Of a stretch of DNA of 33,764 nt, positions 24,364 through 33,764 are shown piece after piece (the stretch's first letter is position 1; every line of letters starts with the position of its first letter). The stretch spans positions 1-33,764 of the forward strand of contig JACMLB010000081.1 of assembly GCA_014379805.1 (NCBI GenBank), given 5' to 3'. The position numbers were made by a program, and so were the translations under genes. The notes beneath the pieces are model-generated. The model saw nothing but the letters and a program-made list of their open reading frames with translations. It made no database searches and had not been told where the DNA came from. The DNA comes from Rhodospirillales bacterium (GTDB taxonomy: Bacteria > Pseudomonadota > Alphaproteobacteria > Rhodospirillales > Magnetospirillaceae).

Positions 24364-24451
24364 TGGCGGATGGGGTGGGATTCGAACCCACGGAGAGTTG
24401 CCCCTCGCCGGTTTTCAAGACCGGTGCCTTAAACCGCTCGGCCACCCATCC
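24364..24451 (-). tRNA. tRNA-Ser(TGA)
   Basis: Minus strand GGATGGGTGGCCGAGCGGTTTAAGGCACCGGTCTTGAAAACCGGCGAGGGGCAACTCTCCGTGGGTTCGAATCCCACCCCATCCGCCA: 7-bp acceptor stem, anticodon loop CTTGAAA, long variable arm, T-loop TTCGAAT, encoded CCA. Confidence 0.95.
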
Positions 24452-25193
24452 GGCTTGGGGAGCCCGTCATGGCCAAGGCCGGAGGGATCCACGCAGTGCC
24501 GATTTGGACGCGGTCACGCTTGATAGCGTGTTTATGGGCGGTCTGCAACGGCAGGGGCGGTGAAAAATTGTGAGTGGGGCTGGCGATGGTTGCCATGCTG
24601 ATGGGGTGGGCCTTGAGCGGCACCACGGCGTGGGGGGTAACGCTGGCGGTCTTGATCGTCTCAACGGCAGCCTCGATGACGTCGCCACCTTCGAACACGA
24701 TTTCGACCCGGCGATTGTCCTTGGACTTCCCCTTGGTCTTGGTCTTGGTCGCCGGATTGGCCTTGCCGAAGCCTTTGGTTTCCACCGTAGCGACTTTGAC
24801 GCCCAGCGTTGTCAGTTGATCCGCCACCGCCTTGGCCCGGCGTTCGGACAGGCGCTGGTTATAGCTGTCTTTGCCGCTGGCATCGGTGAAGCCGTGGATG
24901 CGAATGGCGGTGGGCTTGGCCTTGCCAGCCACCTGCGACGCCTCGTATAGAATCTGCATGGCCGAGGCGCGGATGTCGGCGCTGTCGAAATCGAAATGCA
25001 CCACGAACGAACGCGGCGCCGCCAAAGCGGGAGTTGCGACGGATACCGGAGCGCTGGGGGCTGCTTGGGCTTGAACGGTAGGGGTGGGCTCGAACGGCTT
25101 CACGGTGTCCCGCCCTTCGGACGAGGCACAGGCGGGAAGGGCGGCAAGCCCGGCCAGCAGGAGAAGCGAGCGGAGAAGTTTCATCGAACGCAA
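24429..25193 (-). CDS. OmpA-family lipoprotein
   Basis: Lipoprotein signal LLLLAGLAALPAC; OmpA domain FVVHFDFDSADIRASAMQIL...IRIHGFTDASGKDSYNQRLSERRAKAVADQL...DNRRVEIVF. Confidence 0.82.
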   Translation of the reverse strand: MRSMKLLRSLLLLAGLAALPACASSEGRDTVKPFEPTPTVQAQAAPSAPVSVATPALAAPRSFVVHFDFDSADIRASAMQILYEASQVAGKAKPTAIRIHGFTDASGKDSYNQRLSERRAKAVADQLTTLGVKVATVETKGFGKANPATKTKTKGKSKDNRRVEIVFEGGDVIEAAVETIKTASVTPHAVVPLKAHPISMATIASPTHNFSPPLPLQTAHKHAIKRDRVQIGTAWIPPALAMTGSPSRMGGRAV

Positions 25194-25295
25194 ACCGATT
25201 TCACCAAAGCAGCAGATGTACCCTAGGATTTATCCGAGAATTATACGGGCCTGTCTAGTGCCTTATGCTTTGGATGCTTCGGCCTTCTGGTCGAT

Positions 25296-25365
25296 TTACT
25301 TAATGTAATTACTGAGATTCGCCTTAATGTCACGCGTTACTTTAACGCAGAAGGTGCATTAAGTG
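25296..25365. promoter_or_regulatory. Candidate regulatory region with repeated CTTAATG elements and a palindrome
   Basis: CTTAATGT at 25299-25306 and 25323-25330, inverted CATTAAG at 25357-25363, perfect palindrome GCGTTA-CTT-TAACGC at 25334-25348; AT-rich divergent intergenic region. Confidence 0.35.
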
Positions 25366-25389
25366 ACGTAAAAACACCCTTATGAATCA

Positions 25390-26019
25390 ATGCGTTGTGC
25401 GGATATGCTAAGCTTTACGCCCTGCCTGCCTTATGCGCGCTCCCTGTTCGGGCTGGCATTCGGCGGCCGCTTGATGCACCATAAGCGCATCCCACTCCCC
25501 CCCGAATCCGCCTTCTCCCGCACTATCTTTAAACTGGTCCGGCCGCATATTCCGCGCGAGCGCTGGCCTGCGGAAAGCGTCCGTGTGTTGTTCGAGCCAG
25601 CCGGCGACGGCCTATGGCTGGAGGCCCGGTTCGAGGGATTGCCTGCGTCCTATGCGGCACTTGCGGCCCAGTTGGTGAGAGAGGCGCGGGTCGATCTGGT
25701 GCTGCAATCGCCCGCCGCAGGGGAAGCCGCCGCCGTCGCCCGGACCAAGCGTTGGCGGGATGCCTGCCTGTTCGCCTTCGTGCCGCTGCTTTTCGCCATT
25801 CCGCTGATGGCCGCGCTAAGTGATGCCGCCATGCGCATGGCACTGCTGCTATGCGGTGTGGATGTACTGGCGTTGCTGGTACTGCAAGGTGCGCTGACCA
25901 AACGCCGGGTCGCCATGGCGACGGCGCGGTTCGTCGCCCACGTGCCGTCGCCAGGATTGAAAATCCATCTGGGTGCCCGGGCCGATCCCCGGGACAACGA
26001 CCCGATGCCTGAGGTTTAG
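25390..26019 (+). CDS. Hypothetical membrane protein
   Basis: 209 aa with two hydrophobic segments (ACLFAFVPLLFAIPLMAAL; MALLLCGVDVLALLVLQGAL); start uncertain (internal MHHKRIPLPP possible). Confidence 0.55.
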   Translation: MRCADMLSFTPCLPYARSLFGLAFGGRLMHHKRIPLPPESAFSRTIFKLVRPHIPRERWPAESVRVLFEPAGDGLWLEARFEGLPASYAALAAQLVREARVDLVLQSPAAGEAAAVARTKRWRDACLFAFVPLLFAIPLMAALSDAAMRMALLLCGVDVLALLVLQGALTKRRVAMATARFVAHVPSPGLKIHLGARADPRDNDPMPEV

Positions 26020-26023
26020 CGGT

Positions 26024-26653
26024 CTAAACAGCCAAGAACGTGTTGGAAATGGGGTCCAGGCGGAACAGTTCGCCCGAATCCAAGTCGAAGAACCAACCGT
26101 GCAGCATCAGGCGCCCCTGTTCGACCTTCTCGCGGATCCACGGGAACGTCATCAAATTGCCCAGCGAGATGGCCACGGTTTCCTGCTCGCACATGCGCCG
26201 GGCCGCCTCAATGGGCTGGCCCGCAGACAAGGTGAGGGCCAGGGCACGGTCGCGGGCCGAGCGCGCTATGTGCATCCAGCCGCTGACAAAGTCAGTCTCG
26301 GCGCCGGTGGAGCCTTCGATCAGGGCGCGCACCCCGCCGCAGCGGGCATGCCCCAGAACCACAATGTGTTCGACCTCAAGCCCGCACACGGCGAATTCCA
26401 CCGCCGCCGAGGTGCCGTGATGGCCTTGGTCGGGGGCGTAGGGCGGCACCAAATTGGCAACGTTACGCAGCACGAACATTTCGCCCGGCTGCGCATCGAA
26501 AATGATGGCCGGGTCCACACGCGAGTCGCAGCAGCCGATCAGCAGGACTTTGGGGTTCTGCCCCTTGGCTGCCAAAGCCTCGAAAAGACGGCGATGGTCT
26601 TCGAAATACGTTTCGCGAAAACGCCGGAAACCGTCCATCAGATTTTCCATCAT
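26024..26653 (-). CDS. Beta-class carbonic anhydrase
   Basis: LLIGCCDSRVDPAIIFDAQPGEMFVLRNVANLVPPY...SAAVEFAVCGLEVEHIVVLGHARCGGVRAL. Confidence 0.93.
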   Translation of the reverse strand: MMENLMDGFRRFRETYFEDHRRLFEALAAKGQNPKVLLIGCCDSRVDPAIIFDAQPGEMFVLRNVANLVPPYAPDQGHHGTSAAVEFAVCGLEVEHIVVLGHARCGGVRALIEGSTGAETDFVSGWMHIARSARDRALALTLSAGQPIEAARRMCEQETVAISLGNLMTFPWIREKVEQGRLMLHGWFFDLDSGELFRLDPISNTFLAV

Positions 26654-26737
26654 GCCTCCGTCTGCAAGCTGTCAGCCCCCCTTTACCATGATAAAGCCGG
26701 GAGTGACAGTCCCCGCTTTGCGTGTCATATCCGCTGG

Positions 26738-27520
26738 ATGTTTGTGCTTTCTAAACTCATGGGGTTGCTGACCCAACCCGCCAATATGGTCCTGCTGGTC
26801 CTGCTGGCCGCCTGCGCCTTGTTGTTCAGCCGACGGGCCGTTCTGGGCCGCGCATTGGTTTGCGCGGTGACGGTGATCCTGCTGCTGCTGGCGGTGTTGC
26901 CGTGGGATTACTGGCTGGTGGCGTCGCTGGAAAAACGTTTCCCCGCACCATCTTTGCCCGCGCGCATCGACGGAATCGTGGTGCTGGGTGGCTCGGTTGA
27001 CCCGGTCATCTCGGCAGCGCGGGGCCAAACCAGCGTCAATGGTACGGTCGAGCGTCTCACCACTCTGGTGGAGTTGGGCTTGCGCCATCCCCAGGCACGG
27101 CTGGTGTTCACCGGCGGCACTGGCAGTGTCACCGCCCAGGAGTTGAAGGAAGCACCGGTGGCGCGGGCATTCCTGGACTCGCTGGGCTTTGATTCGGGGC
27201 GCGTGCTGTACGAGGCCCAGTCGCGCAACACCTGGGAAAACGCCCGCTTCACCCGCGATCTGGTCACGCCGCAACCGGGGGAGACCTGGCTGCTGGTGAC
27301 CTCGGCCACCCATATGCCGCGGTCGGTCGGGGCCTTTCGGGCTGCAGGCTGGCAGGTTTTGCCTTATCCAGTGGATTACGTCACCACGGGCAGGAACGGC
27401 GGACTGCGATTCAATCTGGGCGGCGGCATGAACGCGGTCGCCAATGCGTCGCACGAATTCCTTGGCATGGCCTATTACCGCCTGCGCGGCTGGAGCGATA
27501 GCCTTTATCCCAGCCCCTGA
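26738..27520 (+). CDS. YdcF/ElyC/SanA-like DUF218 membrane protein
   Basis: Start MFVLSKLMGLLTQPANM at 26738; IDGIVVLGGSV...RLVFTGGTGSV...NTWENARFTRDL...LLVTSATHMPRSVGAFRAAGW. Confidence 0.85.
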   Translation: MFVLSKLMGLLTQPANMVLLVLLAACALLFSRRAVLGRALVCAVTVILLLLAVLPWDYWLVASLEKRFPAPSLPARIDGIVVLGGSVDPVISAARGQTSVNGTVERLTTLVELGLRHPQARLVFTGGTGSVTAQELKEAPVARAFLDSLGFDSGRVLYEAQSRNTWENARFTRDLVTPQPGETWLLVTSATHMPRSVGAFRAAGWQVLPYPVDYVTTGRNGGLRFNLGGGMNAVANASHEFLGMAYYRLRGWSDSLYPSP

Positions 27521-27613
27521 CGTGTGACAATCCTGCGGCTGCGGTTGCAGCCCGTGGGCGGGATGTGGCAGGTTGCAGCTTCTCCCGGCGCACAGGACAG
27601 CAGAGGTCCCTTC

Positions 27614-28618
27614 ATGGCTCAGGCACACAGGCTTTCGGCATTTTTCGCAGCGGGAGCCACCGCTCTGGTGTTGACCTTGGCGCCCCTGACCGGCTCGGCC
27701 CAAGAGGCTCCGGCGGTTAAGGATTTCGCCAGCTTTGTCAAAGAGTTGGAGGCTGATGCTATCTCGCGCGGCATCCGCCCCGAGACCGCCCAGACCGCAC
27801 TTTCCGGCATCGAGCACATCGACAAGGTGATCGAGCTGGACCGCAAGCAGCCCGAATTCACCTTCACCCTGCAGCAGTATCTGGATCGCGTGGTCAGCCC
27901 GCAGAAGGTGGAAAAGGGCCGCCGCATGCTGGCCGAAAACCGCGAGGTTCTGGCAGAGGTCGAAAAGCGCTACGGCGTGCAGCCCAAATTCGTAGTGGCC
28001 ATGTGGGGCATCGAGACCGATTACGGCCGCGTCACCGGCGGTTATTCCATCATCTCGTCGCTGGCCACCCTGTCCTATGACGGCCGGCGCTCCGCTTATT
28101 TCCGCGGCGAGTTGATGGACGCGCTGAAGATCGTCGATGACGGCCACATCAAGGCCGATGCCATGAAGGGCTCGTGGGCCGGGGCCATGGGCCAGTGCCA
28201 GTTCATGCCATCCTCATTCCTGAAATTTGCCGAAGATTGGAACGGCGATGGCCGCCGCGACATCTGGACCACGCGGGCCGACGTGTTCGCCTCGGCGGCT
28301 AATTACCTGTCACGCACCGGTTGGCAGGGCGATCAGACCTGGGGCAGGGCGGTGCAGCTGCCGGCCAACTTCTCGGACCGGCTGATCGGGTTGGAGCAGA
28401 AGCGGGCCGTCACCGAATGGTCCAAGCTGGGCGTCAAGGCGGCCAATGGCAAGCCGCTGCCCAAGACTGCCATCGAAGCGTCGCTCATTCGCCCAGACAA
28501 CGGCAACGGCGCCGCCTTTCTGGTCTATGACAATTTCCGCACCATCATGAAGTGGAACCGCTCCACCTCGTTCGCCTTGGCTGCGGGCCATCTTGCAGAG
28601 AAGATCGGCGGCAAGTAG
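27614..28618 (+). CDS. Lytic murein transglycosylase (MltB family)
   Basis: Start MAQAHRLSAFF at 27614; VVAMWGIETDYGRVTGGYSIISSLATLSYDGRRSAYFRGEL, GSWAGAMGQCQFMPSSFLKFAEDWNGDGRRDIW. Confidence 0.92.
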   Translation: MAQAHRLSAFFAAGATALVLTLAPLTGSAQEAPAVKDFASFVKELEADAISRGIRPETAQTALSGIEHIDKVIELDRKQPEFTFTLQQYLDRVVSPQKVEKGRRMLAENREVLAEVEKRYGVQPKFVVAMWGIETDYGRVTGGYSIISSLATLSYDGRRSAYFRGELMDALKIVDDGHIKADAMKGSWAGAMGQCQFMPSSFLKFAEDWNGDGRRDIWTTRADVFASAANYLSRTGWQGDQTWGRAVQLPANFSDRLIGLEQKRAVTEWSKLGVKAANGKPLPKTAIEASLIRPDNGNGAAFLVYDNFRTIMKWNRSTSFALAAGHLAEKIGGK

Positions 28619-28658
28619 ACTACAACATATCTGGCCGACGACCGAGGGGGACACCTAG

Positions 28659-29642
28659 ATGATGCGGAGGGCTCCGCGAACGGGGCGCGTGGCCGCGCTG
28701 CTGATGTCGACGGCGCTGCTTTCGGGCTGCGCCGAGATGAACCTGTTCGGCCATTACGCCAAGAAGGCGACTTCGCCCGGCGATAATCCGCCCCCGGTCG
28801 GGTCGACCGCCGCGCCCGGCTACAAGATCGGCAAGCCCTATCAGGTGGCCGGCGTCTGGTACTATCCGCGCGAAGATTTCGATTACGACGAGACCGGCAT
28901 CGCCTCGTGGTACGGTCCTGATTTCCACGGCAAAATGACAGCCAATGGCGAGAGTTTCGATCAGAATGCCGTGTCCGCCGCCCACAAGACCCTGCCGCTG
29001 CCGTCCGTGGTGCGGGTGACCAATCTGGACAATGGGCGGTCGCTGGTGATCCGGGTCAATGACCGTGGGCCCTTCGCCAATGGCCGTATCATCGATCTAT
29101 CGCGCCGCGCCGCTCAATTGCTGGGAACGGAGGCCGCCGGCACCGCCAAGGTGCGCGTTCAGGTTCTGCCCGAGGAAAGCCGCGCACTGGCCGGCAAGCT
29201 GAAGCAGGACGCCGAGCCCCAGGTGGCCGCCGCGCCGCGCGCCACCATGACCGCAGAAACCCTGCCGGCACCGGGCAGTCGCGAACAGGCCAAACCTGTG
29301 TTGGCGTCCGCCCGTCCGGCAACCTCAAGCTCGGCTCAACGCGCTGCCGCCTTTATGGAGCAGACCGAACGGGAACTGGCCTCTCAGGACGTGGAGACCG
29401 TGCCGGTCAAGGCCACCGGCATCTTCGTCCAGGCCGGCTCGTTCAGTCGCCACGACAATGCCATCCGCCTGCAAGCCCGCCTGTCCGGGGTCGGGCATCC
29501 GCAAATCCAACCGGCCAACATTAAGGGGCAGACAGTCTACCGCGTCCGCTTCGGCCCGCTGGCCAGCGTCTCCGAGGCCGACCGGCTGCTGGAATCGGTG
29601 ATCGCCACCGGCCAGCAGGACGCCAAGGTGATCGTCGACTAG
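28659..29642 (+). CDS. rlpA: RlpA-family septal ring lytic transglycosylase with SPOR domain
   Basis: Lipoprotein signal; GIASWYGPDFHGKMTANGESFDQNAVSAAHKTLPLPSVVRVTNLDNGRSLVIRVNDRGPF; C-terminal SPOR-like GIFVQAGSFSRHDNAIRLQARL. Confidence 0.9.
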   Translation: MMRRAPRTGRVAALLMSTALLSGCAEMNLFGHYAKKATSPGDNPPPVGSTAAPGYKIGKPYQVAGVWYYPREDFDYDETGIASWYGPDFHGKMTANGESFDQNAVSAAHKTLPLPSVVRVTNLDNGRSLVIRVNDRGPFANGRIIDLSRRAAQLLGTEAAGTAKVRVQVLPEESRALAGKLKQDAEPQVAAAPRATMTAETLPAPGSREQAKPVLASARPATSSSAQRAAAFMEQTERELASQDVETVPVKATGIFVQAGSFSRHDNAIRLQARLSGVGHPQIQPANIKGQTVYRVRFGPLASVSEADRLLESVIATGQQDAKVIVD

Positions 29643-29756
29643 TGTCTAGCCCAAACCACACCTGGGTCCAGTCGCCAACGCCCTAGTTCCGACGTATTTG
29701 AGGGCTAGGCAAAGGCTCCAATTTCCCAGTCCGCGTTTCGCTTTTTTGAGGTTCAG

Positions 29757-30926
29757 GTGACGATGACGTCGTTCAACTTCCGCCGGCCGCTGATAGCGGC
29801 TTTCGCGATTATCCTGATGGGGACGGCCTCGGCCGCTCGCGCCGAGTCCATCGAGACTTCCGCGCGCCAAGCCGTCCTGCTGGATTACAAGACCGGCACG
29901 GTGCTTCTGGACAAGAACGCCGACGAGCTGATGGTCCCATCGTCCATGAGCAAGCTCATGACCGCCTATCTGGTCTTCGAGAAACTCAAGGAAGGCAGCT
30001 GGAAGCTGTCCGACCATCTGCCGGTGTCCGAGACCGTGTGGAAAAAGCACGTCAAATCAGGCGGTTCGCTGATGTTCCTGCCCATCGGCTCGACCGCTTC
30101 GGTGGACGCCCTGATCCACGGCGTCATCATCCAATCGGGCAACGATGCCTGTTCGGTGCTGGCCGAGGCCTATGCCGGCAACGAAGAGGCCTTCGCCGAG
30201 GAAGCCACCCGGCGCGCCCACCAGCTGGGCATGCGCAACAGCACCTTTAAGAACGCTTCGGGCTGGCCCGAGCCGGAGCATCTGACCACCGCGCACGATT
30301 TGTCCATCCTGGCGCGCCGGCTGATCGCTGATTTCCCGGAATACTTCCCCATCTATTCCAAGCGCGAATTCATGTTCAACGGCATCAAGCAGGGTAACCG
30401 CAACCCGCTGCTTTATGCCGTGTCCGGCGCCGACGGCCTGAAAACCGGCCACACCGAGGCCGCCGGTTATGGCTTGGTGGGCACCGTGAAGCGCGGCGAC
30501 CGCCGTGTCATCATGGTCCTCAACGGCATGAAGAGCATGAAGGAGCGTGCCGAGGAAAGCGCGCGCCTGATCGAGTGGGCCTTCCGCGAATTCGACAATT
30601 ACGCCCTGTTTAAGGCTGGCGATGTGGTGGCCGATGCCGATGTCTGGCTGGGTGACGCGGCAACCGTGCCGCTGGTGGCCGGCGACAAGCTGGAAGCCAC
30701 CATGCCGCGCAAGTCGCGCCGTGAGATGAAGGTGACCGCAGTCTATTCCGGCCCCATCGCCGCCCCCATCAAGAAGGGTCAGCCGGTGGGCAAGCTGGTC
30801 ATCACTGCGCCCGGCGTCGCCACGGTGGAAATGCCGCTGCTGGCCGGTGCCGACGTCAACAAGCTGGGCTTCATGGGCCGCATGAGCGCCGCCTTGAAGC
30901 ACATCCTGTGGGGAGCCAAGGGTTAA
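29757..30926 (+). CDS. D-alanyl-D-alanine carboxypeptidase (S11, DacA/DacC family)
   Basis: Signal peptide; SSMSKLMTAYLVFEKL (SxxK), SGNDAC (SxN), KTGHTEAAGYGLVGT (KTG). ATG at 29763 is an alternative to the GTG at 29757. Confidence 0.93.
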   Translation: MTMTSFNFRRPLIAAFAIILMGTASAARAESIETSARQAVLLDYKTGTVLLDKNADELMVPSSMSKLMTAYLVFEKLKEGSWKLSDHLPVSETVWKKHVKSGGSLMFLPIGSTASVDALIHGVIIQSGNDACSVLAEAYAGNEEAFAEEATRRAHQLGMRNSTFKNASGWPEPEHLTTAHDLSILARRLIADFPEYFPIYSKREFMFNGIKQGNRNPLLYAVSGADGLKTGHTEAAGYGLVGTVKRGDRRVIMVLNGMKSMKERAEESARLIEWAFREFDNYALFKAGDVVADADVWLGDAATVPLVAGDKLEATMPRKSRREMKVTAVYSGPIAAPIKKGQPVGKLVITAPGVATVEMPLLAGADVNKLGFMGRMSAALKHILWGAKG

Positions 30927-30929
30927 GGC

Positions 30930-31571
30930 ATGGAACGTGGACGGTTCATCACCTTCGAGGGCGGCGAGGGCGCCGGCAAATCGACCCAGCTGAAAATGCT
31001 GGCCGAGGCGCTGGCCCGTGCGGGCATCGAGGTGGTGACCACCCGTGAACCGGGCGGTTCCAAGGGCGCGGAGGCCATCCGCGCCCTTCTCGTCACCGGC
31101 GAGGTCGATCGCTGGGACGCCCATACTGAAGCCTTGCTGCACACCGCCGCCCGGCGCGACCATTTGGTCAAGACCATATGGCCGGCGCTGGAGCGCGGTG
31201 CCTGGGTGGTGTGCGACCGCTTTGCCGATTCTACCTTGGCCTATCAAGGCTATGGTCACGGTTTGCCCAAGGATTTCATCCTGGGCCTGACCCGGCTCGC
31301 CATCGGTGACTTCGCCCCCGACCTTACCCTCATCCTGGATTTGCCGGTGGAGGAGGGGCTGAAGCGGGCCGGCGGACGGGGCGGTGCCGAAGACCGTTAC
31401 GAGCGCATGGGCACGCCTTTCCACGACCGCCTGCGCCAAGGCTTCCTGGATATCGCCAAGTTTGAACCCGACCGTTGCGCCGTGATTGACGCCACCGCCA
31501 GCTTGGACGGTGTACATCAATCCATCATGGCGACCATCAAACGCCGGCTGCTGGGCTTCTGCGTCCTATGA
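30930..31571 (+). CDS. tmk: Thymidylate kinase
   Basis: GRFITFEGGEGAGKSTQLKMLAEAL, TTREPGGSKGAEAIR, DRFADSTLAYQGYG. Confidence 0.95.
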   Translation: MERGRFITFEGGEGAGKSTQLKMLAEALARAGIEVVTTREPGGSKGAEAIRALLVTGEVDRWDAHTEALLHTAARRDHLVKTIWPALERGAWVVCDRFADSTLAYQGYGHGLPKDFILGLTRLAIGDFAPDLTLILDLPVEEGLKRAGGRGGAEDRYERMGTPFHDRLRQGFLDIAKFEPDRCAVIDATASLDGVHQSIMATIKRRLLGFCVL

Positions 31572-32650
31572 CCGAAGCCCTTGACCCCCGCGACAATCCC
31601 GATCTGACCGGCCACGACGCCGCCGAGCGCGCTTTCCTCGACGCATGGAATTCTGGCCGTCTTGCCCATGCATGGCTGCTCTCTGGTCCCAAGGGCATCG
31701 GCAAGGCGACCTTGGCCTATCGCATCGCCCGCTTCGCCCTGGCTGGCGGCGGCGAGGGCGGCGGGTTGTTCGGCGGTGGGCCGGAAAGTCTGGCGCTGCC
31801 TGCCAGCCACCCGGTGTTCCGCCGCATTTCCGCCAGTGGTCATGGCGACCTCAAGGTGGTCCAGCGCGGCTATTCCGACGACAAGAAGACTAAGCTGAAG
31901 ACCGAGATCGTCATCGACGACGTGCGCGGCATCGGCGCCTTCATGTCGCTGACCCCCGCCGAGGGCGGCTGGCGCGTGGTCATCATCGACGCCGCCGACG
32001 AGATGAACCGCAACGCGGCCAATGCGGTGCTGAAAGTGCTTGAGGAACCGCCACGCAACGCATTGATGTTGCTGATTTCCCACAGCCCCGGTCGGTTGCT
32101 GCCGACCATCCGCTCGCGTTGCCGGCGCCTGACCTTGAACCCGCTGCCTGAGCCCACCGTGGCCGATTTGCTCATGAATGCCCGGCCTGATTTGGGCGGC
32201 GAGGACATCACTGCGCTGTCGCGGCTGGGCGAGGGCAGCGTCGGCAAGGCGCTGGCTTTGGCCAGCGAAGGCGGGCTGGACCTGTACCGCGAACTGATCG
32301 CCATGCTGTCCGCCTTGCCCAAGCTGGACGTGCCGGCGCTGCACGCCTTTGCCGACCGGGTTGCCAAGGCCGACGCCGATGCCGCGTGGCGCACGGTGAC
32401 CGAGTTGCTAAGCTGGTGGCTGGCCCGTCTGATCCGTGCCGGCGGACGCGAGGGCAGGGGCATGAGCGAGGTGGTACCGGGCGAGGCGGCGCTGATGGGG
32501 CGGCTTTTGACCGCCGCCGACCTTGAACGCTGGCTTGAGGTGTGGGAAAAGGTGACCGCCCTTTTCGCCCGGACCGACGCGGTCAATCTGGACCGCAAGC
32601 AGGCCATGCTGACGGCGTTCCTGGCGATTGAGCGTCTGGCTCGGGCTTGA
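31568..32650 (+). CDS. holB: DNA polymerase III delta-prime subunit
   Basis: HAWLLSGPKGIGKATLAYRIARFAL, WRVVIIDAADEMNRNAANAVLKVLEEPPRNALMLLISHSPGRLLPTIRSRCRRL; ATGA overlap with tmk. Confidence 0.93.
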   Translation: MTEALDPRDNPDLTGHDAAERAFLDAWNSGRLAHAWLLSGPKGIGKATLAYRIARFALAGGGEGGGLFGGGPESLALPASHPVFRRISASGHGDLKVVQRGYSDDKKTKLKTEIVIDDVRGIGAFMSLTPAEGGWRVVIIDAADEMNRNAANAVLKVLEEPPRNALMLLISHSPGRLLPTIRSRCRRLTLNPLPEPTVADLLMNARPDLGGEDITALSRLGEGSVGKALALASEGGLDLYRELIAMLSALPKLDVPALHAFADRVAKADADAAWRTVTELLSWWLARLIRAGGREGRGMSEVVPGEAALMGRLLTAADLERWLEVWEKVTALFARTDAVNLDRKQAMLTAFLAIERLARA

Positions 32651-32707
32651 ACTTGAACCCCAGTCCTTGAGCCGAGTGCTCTCAAAAAGAATACGAAGGA
32701 GAGGACC

Positions 32708-33764
32708 ATGAGCGGGGCCAAGACTTTTTACGTCACCACGCCGATCTACTACGTCAACGACAAGCCCCATATCGGCCATGCCTACACCACGCTGGCCTGC
32801 GACGTTTTGGCGCGCTTCAAGCGGCTGGACGGCTTCGACGTCAAGTTCCTCACCGGCACCGACGAACACGGCCAGAAGGTGGAAAAGTCGGCTGAAACCT
32901 TCGGCATGACCCCGCAGGCCCTGGCCGACATGAACTCGGCCAACTTCCGTGAGCTGGCGGCCCGGCTGAATTGCAGCAACGACGATTTCATCCGCACCAC
33001 CGAACCGCGTCACGTGGCCGCCACGCAAGCCCTGTGGAACAAGCTGATCGAGGCGGGCGACATCTATCTGGGCCATTACGAGGGCTGGTACTCGGTCCGT
33101 GACGAGGCGTTCTACGCCGAGGACGAACTGGTCACCGCCGTCAACGGCGCCAAGCAGGCTCCCACCGGCGCTCCGGTGGAATGGGTCAAGGAGCCCAGCT
33201 ACTTCTTCAAGCTGTCGGCGTGGCAGGATCGCCTGCTGGCCTATTACGACGCCAACCCCGATTGCATCGCCCCCAATTCCCGCCGCAACGAGGTCATCAG
33301 TTTCGTCAAGGGCGGCCTGCTGGACCTTTCCGTGTCGCGCACCAGCTTCAAATGGGGCATTCCGGTGCCGGGCGACGAAGCCCATGTGATGTATGTCTGG
33401 CTTGACGCCTTGACCAACTACATCACCGCCACGGGCTATCCCGACCAGGGCGGCGATTACGCCAAGTACTGGCCGGCGGATTTGCACATGGTGGGCAAGG
33501 ACATCCTGCGCTTCCACAGCGTCTATTGGCCGGCCTTCCTCATGGCCGCCGGCCTGCAGCCGCCCAAGCGCGTTTTCGCCCATGGCTGGTGGACCAATGA
33601 GGGCGCCAAGATTTCCAAGTCCGTGGGCAATGTCATCGATCCCATCCATCTGATCGAGAAATACGGCCTGGATCAGGTGCGCTACTTCTTGCTGCGCGAG
33701 GTTCCGTTCGGCAATGACGGCGATTACAGCCATCGCGCCATGGTCACCCGCATGAATTCCGAGC
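32708..33764 (+). CDS. metG: Methionyl-tRNA synthetase (3' end outside window)
   Basis: Open to window end from ATG at 32708: [78 protein letters not shown] (KMSKS). Missing from the ORF track because no stop lies in the window. Confidence 0.95.
   Translation, partial: MSGAKTFYVTTPIYYVNDKPHIGHAYTTLACDVLARFKRLDGFDVKFLTGTDEHGQKVEKSAETFGMTPQALADMNSANFRELAARLNCSNDDFIRTTEPRHVAATQALWNKLIEAGDIYLGHYEGWYSVRDEAFYAEDELVTAVNGAKQAPTGAPVEWVKEPSYFFKLSAWQDRLLAYYDANPDCIAPNSRRNEVISFVKGGLLDLSVSRTSFKWGIPVPGDEAHVMYVWLDALTNYITATGYPDQGGDYAKYWPADLHMVGKDILRFHSVYWPAFLMAAGLQPPKRVFAHGWWTNEGAKISKSVGNVIDPIHLIEKYGLDQVRYFLLREVPFGNDGDYSHRAMVTRMNSE

Noticed and set aside
24166-24563. Several small plus-strand ORFs (88, 78 and 82 aa) around 24.2-24.5 kb
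   Set aside because: They read through the complement of tRNA-Ser and have no homology-like features; the GWDSNPR / GFEPTE strings are the usual translated antisense tRNA artefact.
25973-26737. N-terminal ~255-residue extension of the YdcF-like ORF
   Set aside because: It is antisense to carbonic anhydrase; the membrane protein starts at 26738.
1-33764. CRISPR arrays, transposases, integrases or prophage modules
   Set aside because: No regularly spaced repeats, no DDE/tyrosine recombinase motifs and no phage structural genes were seen; the only tRNA has no adjacent integrase.

Overview
High-GC, densely coded chromosomal window from an alphaproteobacterium, probably Rhodospirillales/Magnetospirillum-like (inferred from gene content and order). 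Much of it is conserved housekeeping: recG/sdhE/mfd, dacA-like/tmk/holB/metG, argE, carbonic anhydrase, MltB- and RlpA-type cell-wall enzymes, and tRNA-Ser(TGA). Accessory content: the 3' end of an RTX-like secreted protein; an atypical type I secretion operon with two different ABC half-transporters plus HlyD; a two-gene type III polyketide synthase/ICMT-like methyltransferase cassette; and a PleD/PopA-like REC-REC-GGDEF protein whose catalytic residues look lost while its c-di-GMP I-site is intact. There is also a truncated histidine-kinase remnant next to a response regulator, a flippase-only MprF-like protein, and several inverted repeats in divergent intergenic regions. No CRISPR array, transposon or prophage was recognised. 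The best candidates for a second look are the pseudo-diguanylate cyclase, the ABC pair in which both signature motifs are degenerate, the symmetric promoter/operator palindrome at 715-752, and the T3PKS/ICMT cassette. All family calls are by eye; no database search was run.
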